From assembly GCF_032362555.1 (NCBI RefSeq), contig NC_083505.1:9539501-9603500 (forward strand): a stretch of DNA of 64,000 nt, in the 5' to 3' direction. This DNA comes from Amyelois transitella (lineage: Eukaryota > Arthropoda > Insecta > Lepidoptera > Pyralidae). Numbering within the stretch: the first letter of the stretch is position 1; the number at the start of each line of letters is the position of its first letter. This document shows positions 1 to 15,000 of the stretch, piece after piece. The notes beneath the pieces are model-generated. The model was not told the origin of the DNA, searched no databases, and saw only the letters and a list, made by a program, of their open reading frames with translations. Position numbers and translations under genes: made by a program.

Positions 1-3000
1 AGCATAGGCACATGCCGGTGGCACTACCACTAATGCGCACTAGTGGTCTTTCGAACTCGAAAACTTTCATATTTAACTGTCAAGATAGTTACAACATTAG
101 TTAAATAAAGTAAATCATTGTGATCAATATTATCTTTATACATTTAAGTAAACAAAAGATATTGATTTGCTTTCCAAATTGATAAATAATAATATACCTG
201 AACATTAAGGTCACTTATCATCCCGTTAGGTTTAAACTGTATCTTCAGTGGCACTTTTCTGTATGGCAATATTCTACACTTATTAGGTACAACTTTTAGG
301 GACGACAAGGCATTCTGGATGTCCATTGCTATTTGTTCACGTATTTTGTCTTCTTTGTAAGTTTGCAACATTTTAACCCTAAAACGATATTCCTTCTTTA
401 TTTCTACAAATATTAATACTGAAACTGTCCTTATTATAACAGTTTTTTCAAAAGCACTGTTTCAAAATAAGAAGCTTCTCTGGTTGTATGGTCATCATGA
501 GAAAAGTTACTTCGTAGGTAAATTTTTCTAACTGCTCTAGGAATCTTTCTACAAATATTTCAATTATTCTAGCAGCAACCACACAGATGCGAAACAAGAC
601 TTAAAAATGATGGCCTCTCTTTCTTCTGTTCCTTTTTATCAAAGGGAGACCAGCTTATAAAACAATTGTTTGTATCCATTAATTTCCCATTGGTTACAAT
701 CCATACACTCTTTTTTCGCTACATCCCTCGTTAATGCTACATCCACATTATTATGCTATTTTAAAGCCTTTCTGAATATTATGTATGATCTGTAAATTTA
801 TATTCTTCTCACCTCGAAGGCCCCGCATCAGGTTGTGTAGTCGCACTAGGGCTGAGACACACGCTGGTCGCTTCGGACTGGTCGGTGTCTTCGATCACTG
901 GGTACATATCTCTAAATATAAAAGTGGCTTCGATCGGGACTTTGCTATGGTTCATAACCTCAATAGTCCTTATTATCTTCTCCCCTACTTTCACCGGTCC
1001 CAAGTTGAAACTTTTTTGGCAACCTTCGTAGAGGTCGAATAGAAGTGGAATACCTTGAAGTTTATTAATTATTATTATTACAAATATTGGTTTAAGTTTT
1101 AAGTATATTTACTTGACGTACCTTATTAATCTATGGTAAATTTTATTTTCAATTAAATTAATGAGCTGAATGTAATAATTTAATAGGTATGATCTCAAAC
1201 TTCCAAAAAGCTAACCTTCCCCTTTAATTGAAACAATTTCTTCACAAAGTGAGTTAACCCAGAATTGCAACTTAAACTCGTATTCTTTAACTTGCTTCGG
1301 TCGGAAGTAAACTGGAATCTTTACACGTTTACCGGGAGGGATGTCTGGTAATTCATGGAAATCGACGAATAACTCTGGTATAGTTGCAAAATTTAAACTG
1401 AAACTGAAAAAAAGAGACGCGAAGATGATTAGGACAATACCGAGTCATCATCACACTATTAGATTATCCTTCTAACTTAGGTCCGTCCACCTTTTGTAGT
1501 ACAGTTTCTACACTTTATGTACATTATAGGAATAAAAAAGTTGTATTAAATTGATATTACTTATCTATACATACATTACAGGAACAGTGTCATCATTGAC
1601 AAAAGCTAAATTTTTCTTATAAGTGGCATCCGGTGCGTTGACAATACATTTCCCGAAGTCAATATCCATGCATGTGAAGTGATATAGCGGTTTTTTAATA
1701 ATTGCGTAAAGATAAATATTGTATTCAGGGCCATCCGATATCTGGAAGAAAACAGGGGCATTTATATGTAACTTTACTTAGCGTGTCGTTGACTCTTGCA
1801 GATCATATTTGTAAGAACCCTGTTGCCAACAATATTAGAAGCTATAATAATAAAAATATAGAATTGAGTCTTCAGGTGGTAGAACCTATAACGTAAGCTA
1901 GGTGTAGTGTGTAATCACATTTGGGTGTAAAAAGTACACACTCAGAGACACCTCCCACAATTTCCAAAGAAGTGTTCAAAACCAATATTAGGATAACCCG
2001 CCATCAAACACGTTACTTCTAGAACTGAACCCCTTAAATTTATGTATAGTTAAGAATTCACAGAGTAGCAAACAATATAATGTATCAAAATATTCAGCAT
2101 AACTTACACTAAGCGTGACTGGGAAAGCCTGCACGGGCACTTGAATGAGCGTGAAGTAGAGCGTGCACTCAGTCTCGTTGCCGGGCGCCACGTGCCCGCT
2201 CTGTGGCTCCACCGTCACCGTCAGGTACTTCTTTACCTTGCTGCAATTGTAGGTCCAGTCGAAGAAGAACGTCGCAGATCCATCGTTGCGGATTTTGAAT
2301 GGTATTGTCCGTTGATAGGTCGACGCCGTCTGCAGAAATGACCGAATTTATACGTATATATATTGAGAAAATTTGCACAGCCTAATAATTTGAGTAAAGG
2401 TGAATATACCGCAATACTACTTATGTATGAGTTATGGTTTCTTTGTATACCTACAAAAGACGTTTGTAGGTGCTTTGCCCCCGTCACAGTTTCCACTGTG
2501 ATATCTTATCATATTTTTGGGTGTGTTGATGGATAAATTAAATACCATTTTTTTAATAAACAGATTTGAATAAAAATATTGATGTAAGAAATGTACCTCA
2601 TCCAAATGAATATTAGTAATAACTTCATGGTTTAGGATATGCTCATTCCCGATTATATAGTATGATACTTTCGGTTTAATAGAAAAACTCAATGCGTTAA
2701 CACACAGCGTCAAATACTTCACCATATAGCATACACTACAAAATATCTTAAAAGAGAGCGGACCGTCCTCAATTGGAGTGTAACTTATTCTGAAATTCAA
2801 AGGTAAAATGTATAAAACAGAAAGCTTGACAGATTGACATATCAGCATATAGCCTAATCCGCTGTGATATGAAGTTTGGCATGTAGGTTCCTTATTTGGG
2901 ATAAGGATGCACTAAAAGAGAATTTTCCGAAATTCCTAAGAAATATTTCATTATACGAGGACATATTTCAGTGATAAGAATGTGTTAAGGTTGTACTCGT

Positions 3001-6000
3001 ACACTTACTTAATGGGAGTCTCGGATCGAGGTTTCAACATTCCTTGTTCCGGTTCAACTATGACCGGTGTTTTGCCCGACTCGTTACATAATGAGTTGCC
3101 CTTGAATTCAAACTTTAGGCCTTCTTCTTCGTTGTTCTTTATTTTTACGACGTGGTGAACGGTGAACCCGACTAATGAATTTTTTATAACTAAGATCGTA
3201 GGTACAAACACAACATCTGGTTCTCTTACTACTCCCACAACTAATAAGTTGATTGTTAGGTTGTAAACTGGTATTTTGAACTTCCATTGGGATTCATAAA
3301 CCTGTAATCAGATCAGTAAAAAACTTTTGATAATACTATTTTTTGAATTCATGAGTGTGACAATATATCTTACCCCAGGCGCTGTGGGAGAGAAAGTAAA
3401 GGTGACTTCTGTGGAAGTACCACCTTCGACATAACCCTTCAATGTATCGCAATGAACTGGAATCAGTTCCGGCTTGTCCAGCAACACCATCTCGAATATA
3501 AACTCGTATGCTTCGCTTGTGGGATTTACCACATTGAACGACCTGAAAATTTAACCAAACATACATAAGTCGCGCGCAATATTATAGATAAAGTGACTAT
3601 TAACTGAATGACGCATTTTAAAGCTCGGTACCTGTGGCATATGAAAATACATACATTCATAAGTGTACGTCCCGTGTTACCCTTTTGGGGTAGACAGAGC
3701 CATCAGTCTCGAGAAGACTGAAAGGCCACGTTTGGCTGTATGGCTATTAGCCACTATTTGAATCCCAATTAAATCATTACATTACATTAAATTGAGATTA
3801 AATTATTACATGTAATTGAGATTAAATCATTACATTTAATTGAGATTATATCATTACATTTAATTGAGATTAAATCATTACATTTAATTGTGATTCAAAT
3901 AGTGACAGGTTGCTAGCCCATGGTCTACAAGAACCCCACGTTTATAAGCCTAACCCTTAGTCGCCTTTTCAATATCTATGAAAAGCTAGGGAATGGTTCT
4001 ATTCTGTAAGTCTGCTTCCAGTACAGCCACAAGGCATATGAAAAATTACACAAGGATATAATGTAAAAATAAGAACTAATTTCCACGCGCTACAATGTTT
4101 TTAACTGAGGGTCCTAATATTACCCATTTAGCTTTCATATTTTAACAAACATGACATAATATGAACCTACTTTAATTTGATAAATATTTACTTTTTGTAG
4201 CAGCCATTCCCTAAAACGTTGAACTCCAATACGCTCATATGTTTTGGTAACGCAAGACCGCCGGTAACTTTTCTTCGTCCTGATGTCAAATAATCACTTT
4301 CTGGCAAATCGAGGTGGCAGTAAGGTATCAATGATTGTGCTGATATTTTACAAGACGCATTCTGATCATACGGATCCAAATTATCTGAAGAAATATAAAA
4401 AAAATAATATGCAAATCTTTAATTAAATAATTACACATATAAGTTTATGTTTACCACATAATATCATAAAATTCATTGTTTACCAATCATGCTTAATAAT
4501 CGAACTTGATAAAAGAAGGCATCTTGCGGAGCAAATGTAACTTTAAAAGTTTGACTTTGGTTGGGTTTTAGGCACGTTTTATCAGGAGTTATTTCAAACG
4601 GTAAATCTATTTCAAACCAAGTGTCCACACTTTCTCTTCCATTGCTACCGCTGAATAAAGTTACTTTACTTGGAGCTGGAATTAAAACAATAAGCTTGTA
4701 TCGTTTATACTTTGACTGTCAAGTTATGATACAATTCTCGTGTTATCTTACCCTTTTCTGTTTGCGATACTGGCATAGTATTATCATCCATTTTGGCATT
4801 ATCCTCGTCAATTTTTCCTTCATCCTGGTTGGAACCCTCACGTTCGACATTATCTTCCCTGTGGCTACCATCCGATGCATTTTCTTCAGTATTTGCCTTT
4901 ATTTTACCTTTCTTCTTAGTTTTCTGTAAATAACTTACTTTACATACAAACGCCTTGCAACTTACGAGTATAGCTTAGCTTATCTAGGATATTCATTATA
5001 ATTACTAACAATACATTTGGAAACACATAATTTTAATATCTAAAGACTTATATAATGTTTACCTTTTCACATTTGTCTATCCTTAATGGAAATTCATCAT
5101 CAATGACAAAGCTCCAAGTACATTTCAATGGTACATTGCCTGTGTTTTTCATGTTGAACGTGAATGTTCTCGTCTGTGTAGAATACAGTTTGGTATTTGT
5201 CAGTTTTAGTTTTTAATAATAAAATAGTCCAAGTAAGCTCTCAGCTTTTTTTCTTTTATAACATATATAAAGTCAAGGTATTTGTATTTCGGTAGTAAAG
5301 ATTGACTTGAAAAATTTAAAAGCAAATAAATATTAACCCTTTCCATGCGGCTGGCGTATTATCACGTATAACTAAAAACCGTTGGCCACACGGTGGGCGT
5401 ATTATTGCGTCCAAAACAATTCCTTGTGTTAAACGATTAGACCAATATGAAAGTTGGTTCCCCTGTACTGTAGTTATAAACTCAACAACCTTACGTGAAA
5501 CGGTGGAAAAATACTTACTTATTATTATGTAGATACGAGTGCATGGTTTACGCCGATAGTGTTGTAAGCTTTTTATATAAAAAGTCTAATAAAAGGAGAA
5601 TAATATAATTGGTAAGTTTATTACTTATAATTCTTAATAATGTGTTTTACCTCGACGATAATATTTTTAAAGATAAATCTTCAGATGAGACTCAAATTGA
5701 CGAGCATGAACCATATTCGCAACCAAATTTTATCGACGATGATGAGATGTCGCAAAGTATTTTATCTAGAAAACTAGGAAGAAACAATGAAATTTCTCCC
5801 GAAACTTTTGACGAGGTCAAAGAATCTCAAGTATTTAAGATACCGCAACGAATTTTACAAAATAAAGTGAAATGTTATGATGACTCTCCAAATCCGATAA
5901 CACCATGTCCAATAAAAACACGATACAATGTACAAGATATGTCAACTAGCCAGTTACTTATTGTACCCTCATAAATTAAATTTTAAGCTACCCTCGTTAC

Positions 6001-9000
6001 ATTTTATTATAACCATAGATTTTTTTTTAAAAGCATGATAAAATAATATAAAAAAATGTAAAATGAGTATGTAAAAAACTGAGTGTTAATTTGCTTATAT
6101 GCTTGCTCATACCCAGTTGCCCAAAAAATTATTATGATTAATAAAAATTTGATTTCAATTTACTACATATTTCAGTTTTTTATAAAAAAAATATATATGC
6201 AAGTAATTTTATATAAATATTTGATATTCTTTTTGTATTTTTGCAGCAAATGTTCATTATTCTTAATCATAATTCAATTTTGCTCATTTCTGCTTATAAA
6301 GACGTTATTGTTTCAAGGTATGGCAACACCAAAATTGTCTATATAATTTTGAAAACGAAATAATACGCCATCCGCGTCTAGCGAAAGAAATTACAGAACG
6401 CAATAATACGCCTTCCGTACAGTAGAACCAGTTTTGTTAAGACGTAATATCTCGCCCATCGTTTTATAGAAGGGCCTTAATACAAAACCGCCCGTACAGA
6501 GACAGCGAAATTGAAATAATGCTTCCGCATGGAAAGGGTTAAACCTTCCAGTCTTAGAAGCCAGTAAGAGTACTTACAATGCGTCGGCGTTGCAACATTT
6601 CGCCTAACTTACTTTACAAATTGTAAAATATCTGGTGAGATACCTGATAAACAAATGTGTCTTTCAAAGATTTCTCTTCTGGTAGAGTACACGAGTATTT
6701 ACTATACTCTGTTACCGCAGAGAAGACGATGATCATATGAATCACTCCCAACATATCTTCAGGCAAAGGCTGGTTCTGCTCTTCAATCAGCGTCTCACAT
6801 CTTTCATTTAAGCACGCATCTCTAAACATTAATGCGGTAATAATATATATTGGGCGTATTCAAATTAGAGTAATATAAAATATATTTTTGATAAGAAAAT
6901 GATCAAAAATACACTTAATTAACCAGCGGAAACTGAACAGTATTTTTATATGCAATGTTATGGCTGCATATTCAAGAATCATCATCATCCTGAAGTTAGT
7001 TTTGGTTGCGTCTTCATCTGTTTCATTCGTACTAACAATAATAAAAAAAGTTTTGTAAGTTCCATACCTGTCATGGTTAAATACTGTAACGACTTGACGA
7101 TTGTCCCAGCTGGTCGACTTGAAATCAAAACTTAGGGAGTCGTAACTGATTGCGGTCAGTGAGCAATGCAGTAGTTGCTGAAAGAAGCATTTATAAATTA
7201 TAAATAAACATCCGCTGAAGTCGATAATTACCAGACTATCTTCTCAAGTTATATAAACTTCATGATCTATGTACTTATAAAAACACCACCTTCTCTTCTT
7301 TTGTAGTTACCAACTTTCTAATTTATTTATCAAATCTTCTACACCTGCGCTTTGGAAGCGGTAGACTTAAGTTATGTTGACGACAAAAAGTGTTACATTG
7401 TACGAGTATCAAATTTGGACAATAAATCTATTTTATTTCATTCGGGATAAAAATACGTAAAAATTATTCTTGTCTGCTATTAAAAGAAGTTTAATACTAC
7501 TTTAAATATTAGGATAAGAAATATAATGATATTATTAACTCTTTTAAATATATTTAGGTACCTTCTTTACAGAAACCGGTTGAACCGAGAGAAACATGAT
7601 TTCCATATCCTTTTCTTCACCTGGCAAAATATATCCCATGGACGGTTTAACACAAACGTGATCCACCTCTTGCCATTCGAATTTATATACTTTGTCAGAA
7701 TTGTTTATCAAGATGATATTCCTCTTTTCCATTACTGACAGCTCACATCCACCTGTTATTGTTTAAAAATGGTGCCTATTTATTTATATTAAATGTGTAT
7801 GTTATACATACATACATAAAACCACGCCTCTTTCCCGGAGGGATAGACAAAGACCACATCTTTTTACTCGCCAAGATCCCTGAATACTTTTTCGCTGTAT
7901 CCACGTTCATAATTTTTTTTAATGAAGCTTCGTAGTTTGTTATATAGTTGATAATTTGAATTTCATACCAAAATCTAAAACATATTTCAATTCGTTGCTC
8001 TCGAAACTGGTTGAATGGGACCCCATTGTGCGCCTACTTCTCTTTGGTTCCATTGGATTGGATTTTCGTTTGACGAGAGGTGCGCTTTTACTCTTCTTTC
8101 TACTATCGACAGTAGATACAGTTGACATGGTTCTGTTGCAATGATAAAATGGTCATGTTAATAGGTTTGATTTTAATCGTACATGTATTAATTTTTTTTT
8201 AATATATATTAATTATGAAATTATTGCAAATAAATATTGCGCTGTAATGTAATATACTTAGGTAATACTGCTTCCCTTCGTCTGACCCCCAATTATTTTT
8301 GAAAGAGGAGGGTTAAGTTGATGGCTACGAAAAATTTACTTATAACTCTTACTTTACCTACGAGAGCGAATGTTACCTGTAGTCAGATACCTGTTAAGCT
8401 TACCGAACTTATAAATCAACTTTCTACCCTTGGTGAATAATAAAATATTAAAATGAATACCCTTCTGCAGAAGATCGATAAGCTTCTAAATCTGTATCCA
8501 TTGGAAGCATTTCGAGGCCTATAATGATGACGTCTTCTATAAAAGCTTCACCTTCACAAGAAACCTTAAAGATAAGAACAAGATATTAAAACTAATGTAG
8601 TTCCACTTAAGTCTATATTAAAAAAAATCTTGTAATTTCACCTCAAAGTGTTCGTAAGGGTTATTGAGTATATGCAGTTTCACGTCACAAGAACTCCTTC
8701 CTTTCTTAATCGGACTGTAAAACATTTTCAAAGTAGCTATTTCACGAGGACTGATTATTATTTTGATATTTGTACTGTATTCCGCTAAAATAAAAAAGGA
8801 TTTAAGTAAGTAAATGCTTTATTGTTCACTAATATATATGTATATATATACAAAAATAAAACAATAGTTTATTTGTTTTTATTTTATATATCATAATTAC
8901 CATTATTGCAGGAAACAAGCATGTGACTTGAATCCGGCGCGGGAGTCAGCCAAAAGATTGGCCTTGACTCGTATGGCAACTGATATACTTTCGCCACTAC

Positions 9001-12000
9001 AGTACTCTTTGCTGAACTAACATTTTTAAAGCGTATAACATTATTGCTCATTGAGCCCAAACATGTGACAGGAAATTTTAAAAGGTGCACTTTATGTCTC
9101 ATAGGTGGAGAAACCATTTGTATTCTCGGTATTACTCCTTCGCCAATGAGACATATTTTGAATGACTGTTCTTGATTATCAAGCAATTTCAATCTTATAT
9201 CGAGGACAGCCCGGTATTCCTTAAAGAAATATTAAACAACACGTACATAATTAGGTTTGACGCAAAAAATTAAAGAAATAGTTGATTAAGCAAGTATACA
9301 AAGAGAGTGTAAATAGAAATATAGGAGTGGGAAAGCCTAGACGAACGTACCTTGATCAAATTAAGGACGACATGGCAAAGTTAGGCTGAGTCAGGAGTAC
9401 TCGAAACCGCTGAGCTTGCATGAAATGAGTTATGAATGTGGATAAACATACTCGTACATATGCATATGCAGAGAGCGTGGCAAGCGTCTCCGGGAAAAAG
9501 TCATTATTTTATGTATTTATTAAATAATTTGTAATAAAGGAATTGAATTTACCTGCAAAGCCCTTGGGTAAAATATGACACCTAAAGTTTTGTGAAGCAG
9601 AGGTTCAATATGCGTTTCATATTTATCTAGGTAAAATATGTCTTGGTTGGAATTGGTTTGGTAACTCAATTTCATAGTTAGGGCACAGGCCACCAATCCA
9701 TTATTGTAGAGGTCTATCGCCGCTGTGTAGCTCGTATTGACGGTCACACAGAAGAAATGCAGCGTTACAGAATCTTCCACGAAGACACAATGAGGTGACG
9801 ACTAAAATGTCATAACAATATTTACAGCATATGTTAATAAATCACCTCACATCACAGGCATTTCGTTTGTAAGCCAAAAATTTTTTGTCTCAAAATTTGC
9901 TAGTCATCAATATTGTGTAGTTCATATATTCATACTTTTATTATTATACAAAATTACTTATGTACATTCCTTTTCAAACTGAATGAAAACTAACCTCAGG
10001 AACTTTATATTCGGACAAATTTTTGACAATTAAGTGTTCCCTGAACGTTGTTTCCAAATTCCAAAAATCTAAGGTGGGCATAGCACCGGTCCCTACAAGT
10101 CTCAAGGGAACCCCTTGGGCTTCCGCCGGACAAGTGTCGCTGATGATAAAGTTGATAGTCTCCTCGAAAGTCCTGGCAGCTGTGGCCAAGAACTGGATGT
10201 GAAGAGTACGACTCGTACCAGGCGCCAAGAGATTGTCTTCGTTCAATATTATAAAGTTACCGCATTTCAATGGTGGTACTTTCAGTCTGTAAAAATATTC
10301 GTACATTAAAGTAAAATTTATATTAAATCAAACCGGGAATGACTGATTTTTAAAGCCAATAAATACGTGTCACTAAAATATAGGTCAAAACTTTTCTGAA
10401 AAATATTATTATAATAAAGTCGAATGTGGCTCACTTATTATCTTTTATCTTTATTTGCTGCTCGGAAGGATCCACTCGGTATTGCTCTGGCAGAACAATG
10501 TCGTAAGTTACTGGACACTTGCTTGTATTGTTAATTATAACATCTCTTATAACCCCACTGCCCACGGCTATTATGTGGAAGTTGAGTTCTCCCAGCGGGA
10601 AAAGAGTGAACCTTAAATAATGAAGAAGGGTTAGAATCAATTTTACATGACACATAACTCTTTACTGAAAAGCTGACAGGTAACGTACAGCAGCAGTACC
10701 TGACATGTGAGGTCTATATATGTTGTTTTTATGGGGAATAATAAGAGATTTTTCTTTTTAGCGAGCTATACTTCGGCATTGATTGATGCATTGTTTTAAT
10801 TACTACTTTAATATCACAAACTTACGTATTATAAAAGGAGGCAATAGTAACGTATATTGGGAACTTGGCAACTACTACTTGATTCTTGCTGCCGTCGAGT
10901 AAAGTGCAGATGTACACGGGCACATTGGCCAGATTCATCGAGGTCGTAGGTGTGCATTCGAAGTCGATGGATACTAGCTTTAGGGTGGCGGGAATCATTC
11001 CGCTTTCGGGGATCGCTTCGAAAGACCGCAGTAGAGAAGGCTCCGGGAAATTCTTTACTTTTTTTAATCTGTGGGTAAATTCAATTTTAAAATTGGATTC
11101 CATAATTATAATTGCAAATATTGTTTTGCTTTTCATAAAATGGTGGTCTGAATCCGTGGTCACACACACGATATCTTTTTCTGGTAATTTATTCGGAAAA
11201 GTTAAAAGCTGGCAGATTTTTTTTTAAATTTCGGTTGTTAAAAAAGCCAGTAACTTTTATCTCCCCTAAAATTAAAATAACTATTAGTTCGAAATATAAA
11301 ATCTAAAACATTTTATGCACTTACTTAAAATAAATATTGTATTTTCCTCTATTCAATAAATAAAGCTCGCGAATGACTGTGGAATTAACTTTCACATTGC
11401 CGTAATTGAGGTACATCTCGGTAGGGTTCTCGTAGGCGCACTCCACCATGACGTCATAGCATTCAGCCGACAGATACAAATTCTCAGTTATCATGGGTGA
11501 GCCGCGCCCTTCCGCATCATAAATCTACAACGTTAGAAAAAGCGCACTCTTCGTCAATTTAAAACCTCCAACCAAAAACTTTAGGTTAGGAGGCTACTCC
11601 TAGCGTGTCGGTCGGAAGGAACATTAAATAAAAAATCAATTTCGGTCCAATATGTGTGTATATTTCAGAAGAGCTAAGCTGACTGATGTAAACCATAATA
11701 TCGACATGTAGCATGTATGTAACTTGAAGACAGAAAACATGCATTTATTATTGTGTTAGTAGTCTGTCTACAGCCAGAGGTTCATGAAGAAAGAAGCCTG
11801 AAGAAACTAATAGTGTTAGTCTAATAGTGTTAGTGTGTTCGGGGAATTGCTGTGCCCGCTCGATAACGTTTATCTCGCCGGGGCTTGCTTCAAATACAGT
11901 CAACTCTCTTGTTTCATTTGCACAACCTACACTCCTGTATCTTGACGGCCCCAGGCTATGCCGCGTCGCGACAACTGCAAAAATATTCAATTAACCAAGA

Positions 12001-15000
12001 AATTTTAACTTATCAAGGTTTCGTCATTTAGGCTACAGAAAAATCCCAAAAAGTATTCACAAACAATATTGAACAAAATAAATGAGAATAAGTTTTACAT
12101 ACGTCAATTGTGAGAATTTTGTTTGAAATTATTCCAACGTTGCAAGCGATGTAGGTCACCGGGACTACTTGGTTATTGTGTCTCGGCACAATTCCCGACG
12201 TGCAAGCTATTATGAAATCACTAATAAACTCTGTGGCATTACGTATCTTCCACATAATAGGTAGAATAGAGTCATTCTTAACTATAAATCTATCATCTTC
12301 TCGTCGGTATAGTAATAGTTTTCCATACTCTATAAAATAAAAAAAAAATTGTCATTGTTTATTTTTTCAGTTTATATTTATTTTAAAGTGCGATTTCAAT
12401 ACGCACCAATGGTTTTAGTGATTGGTAAAATCTCCACAATCGGCACCACTCCGCTACACTTGATGTTCACAGTAACAAGTTCTGGGTTGTCCTTGATACA
12501 AAACAGTAATACAACATTATGGACTCCCACTTCCGCTGGAGCTGCTGATATTGTCAGCTTTCCTCGACATCCCGGCTAGAGTAATTGCAAAAATCTTATT
12601 TTATATGGTGGATCAAAATCATGAAGTATTTTTCACTATTACATTCCCAAGCCCGAACATTTATTGAGTTAAAACTGCCTTAGTTGTTGTTTAATAAAAG
12701 GTTTCGAAATCTCTTTAACAATACATATTTATGGTGATTTAAGAAAATTACGTGATTTACTAAATCGAAATTATTACCTCAAGCCTTAAGAAGTCTTTGT
12801 CAATTTGAAACACTGTAGTATCTTCAAGGAATTCTATATGGACATCTGCTCTTATAAGTGATGAATTTTTTAAATCAATTTTATACTCTTCTTCGTATAT
12901 TCTAAAGAAAACAATAGCAATATACTCGTTGTACAACTTTTATTTTTAACCATGAACGCAGGTGCTTATTATATAATATATTACACTAGCTGTTGCCCGC
13001 GACTTCGTCCGCGTAATGTTCGAGTTGAATCTTAATCATACAGTCAGATACAGACAGACAGACAAAAAATGTAAAATCAAAATTCTCTATCCGTTTCAGT
13101 CAAAATATTAAATGTACAGACAAAATATTTTCACCGTTTTATTATATGTAGTAATTTGATTTTCAATTTTTTTAAATAAAATACTCAAACAACAAAAAAA
13201 AAATATTTTAAATAAAAAAAAATATCTTGTTTTTGTTGGTACTCGAACTGGGACCGTCAACTTCACAGTCTCACGCGCTAACCACTGGACCATCGAAGCC
13301 GTTGCGGTGGTGTCGAAATTAAAGTAGACTACATACATATATGTCACGGTCACGTCTATATCCCTTGCGGGGTAGACAGAGTCAACAGGCTTGAAAAGAC
13401 TGAATGGCCACGTTCAGCTATTTGGCTTAATGATAGAATTAAGATTCAAATAGTGATAGGTTGCTAGCCCATCCTACCTATCCCACCTATCCCTTAGTCG
13501 CCTTTCACTTATATTTATATGTTATAGGTATTATGCTCGTACAATGATAAATGACTTTGAATTTTAAGTTTCGTAACTTATTTGCAGGCAAACTCATGCC
13601 TTGGATTCATTCAAATGTCGATAACTTTTTTTTTAGTGAACCGATTTTGATGAACATACATACATACATATGGTCACGTCTATATCCCTTGCGGGGTAGA
13701 CAGAGCCAACAGTCTTGAAAAGACTGAATGACCACGTTCAGCTATTTGGCTTAATGATAGAACTGAGATTCAAATAGTGACAGGTTGCTAGCCCATCGCC
13801 TAAAAGAGGAATCCTAAGTTTATAAGCAAACTTATAAACATAGGATCAAACTTGATGAAACAAACTTTAAATGTTATTCTAAGTCAAAACAAAGCAATTG
13901 GTGAAAGATTCAAGTAAATCGGTTCAGTACTTTCGGAGATAATCGTGATCATATATACAGACAGACAGACAGACAAGAAATTCAGAAAAAATATTTTTGC
14001 TCTCTATTATTCATTCTAAGTGTCCCTCTATCCATTTCAGTCAAAAATACTAAATGTACAGACAAAATATTTTTACTATTTTATTATATGTATAGATTAT
14101 GCACCAATTACAATATAAATAATAATAATATATTATACAATAAAATACATTGTGTTTGTCTTAGTTATAAACAAGGGTTCCTCGAAGGCTACAGAACCGT
14201 AAAATAAAATATATTGCCTTACCTATTACCACCGATAAATATTGGACCAAATTCAAATAATTTAAGATCGTCTAAATATGTTAATTTGTAAACGTTTTCC
14301 TCGACAGTTCTCCTAACAAAGTTTTCGAACATTTTCTTTGGACGGCTGTCAAGCCTAAAGTTGAAACAGAACATTTTATTAAAGTGAATTATAAAATCGA
14401 AAAACTAGCGTTTTCGGAATAAACATTGAACAATACTACAAAGTTGGTGAGTCGCTGGTCGAATTGGTAAGGTGTCCGGTTAAAATGCGTAATACGCAGA
14501 AAGACACAGGTTCGAATCCTACCTCGGCCTTGTACCAATGACTATTTTCAAAGTTAGTTTAAAAACTAACCGATGCTCTTACGTTGAGGAAAAACATCGT
14601 TAGGAAACCTGCACATTCAGGCAACTTTATATGTAACCATGATCGATCCAATACGGGTTAGGTTTTCCTTCAAAGGTTGCGGAGGTCAGATTGGAATCGC
14701 TTCGTGAAAAACCTGACTCCCCCTATCCAGGATCCATGGTCAAAGGCATACCACGGGCATCTTTCCAGAGTGGTGAAGATGCAACAGGAACTAAAACAGG
14801 AGAAAGAAGACTACAAAATACAAAATTTGCCATCCAAGTAAATTCAACTTTAAGATTCTATCTCAAATGTTATTTATAAGTTGGAACATTCCATCTGCCA
14901 CTCCTTTATACATCATAGCAGTAAAATGTTACCTGGGCAAGTCGCAAATTCCTGAGACATTGATATCAACTCTTGAATTTGGCCAGCCACTAACTTCCAC

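Larger units (their letters stand above)
12980..14105. repeat. Nested repeat cluster in a HYDIN intron
   Basis: The outer repeat begins with CTAGCTGTTGCCCGCGACTT and has ACAGACAGACAGACA runs. A block reading CAGTCAAAATATTAAATGTA at about 13097 recurs, diverged, at about 14038. Inside lie two family A SINE copies (13330-13510 and 13660-13860, minus) and a tRNA-like sequence (13225-13310, minus). It shows several rounds of insertion into one intron. The class of the outer 'CCCGCGACTTCGTCCGCG' family, which is common in Lepidoptera, is not resolved. Confidence 0.6.

Noticed and set aside
3768..3893. CRISPR-like spaced repeats
   Set aside because: Units are contiguous 24-bp tandem copies without spacers, inside a eukaryotic SINE.
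14455..14535. tRNA gene
   Set aside because: Box A and box B are present, but the acceptor stem does not pair and SINE body sequence follows; called a tRNA-derived SINE.
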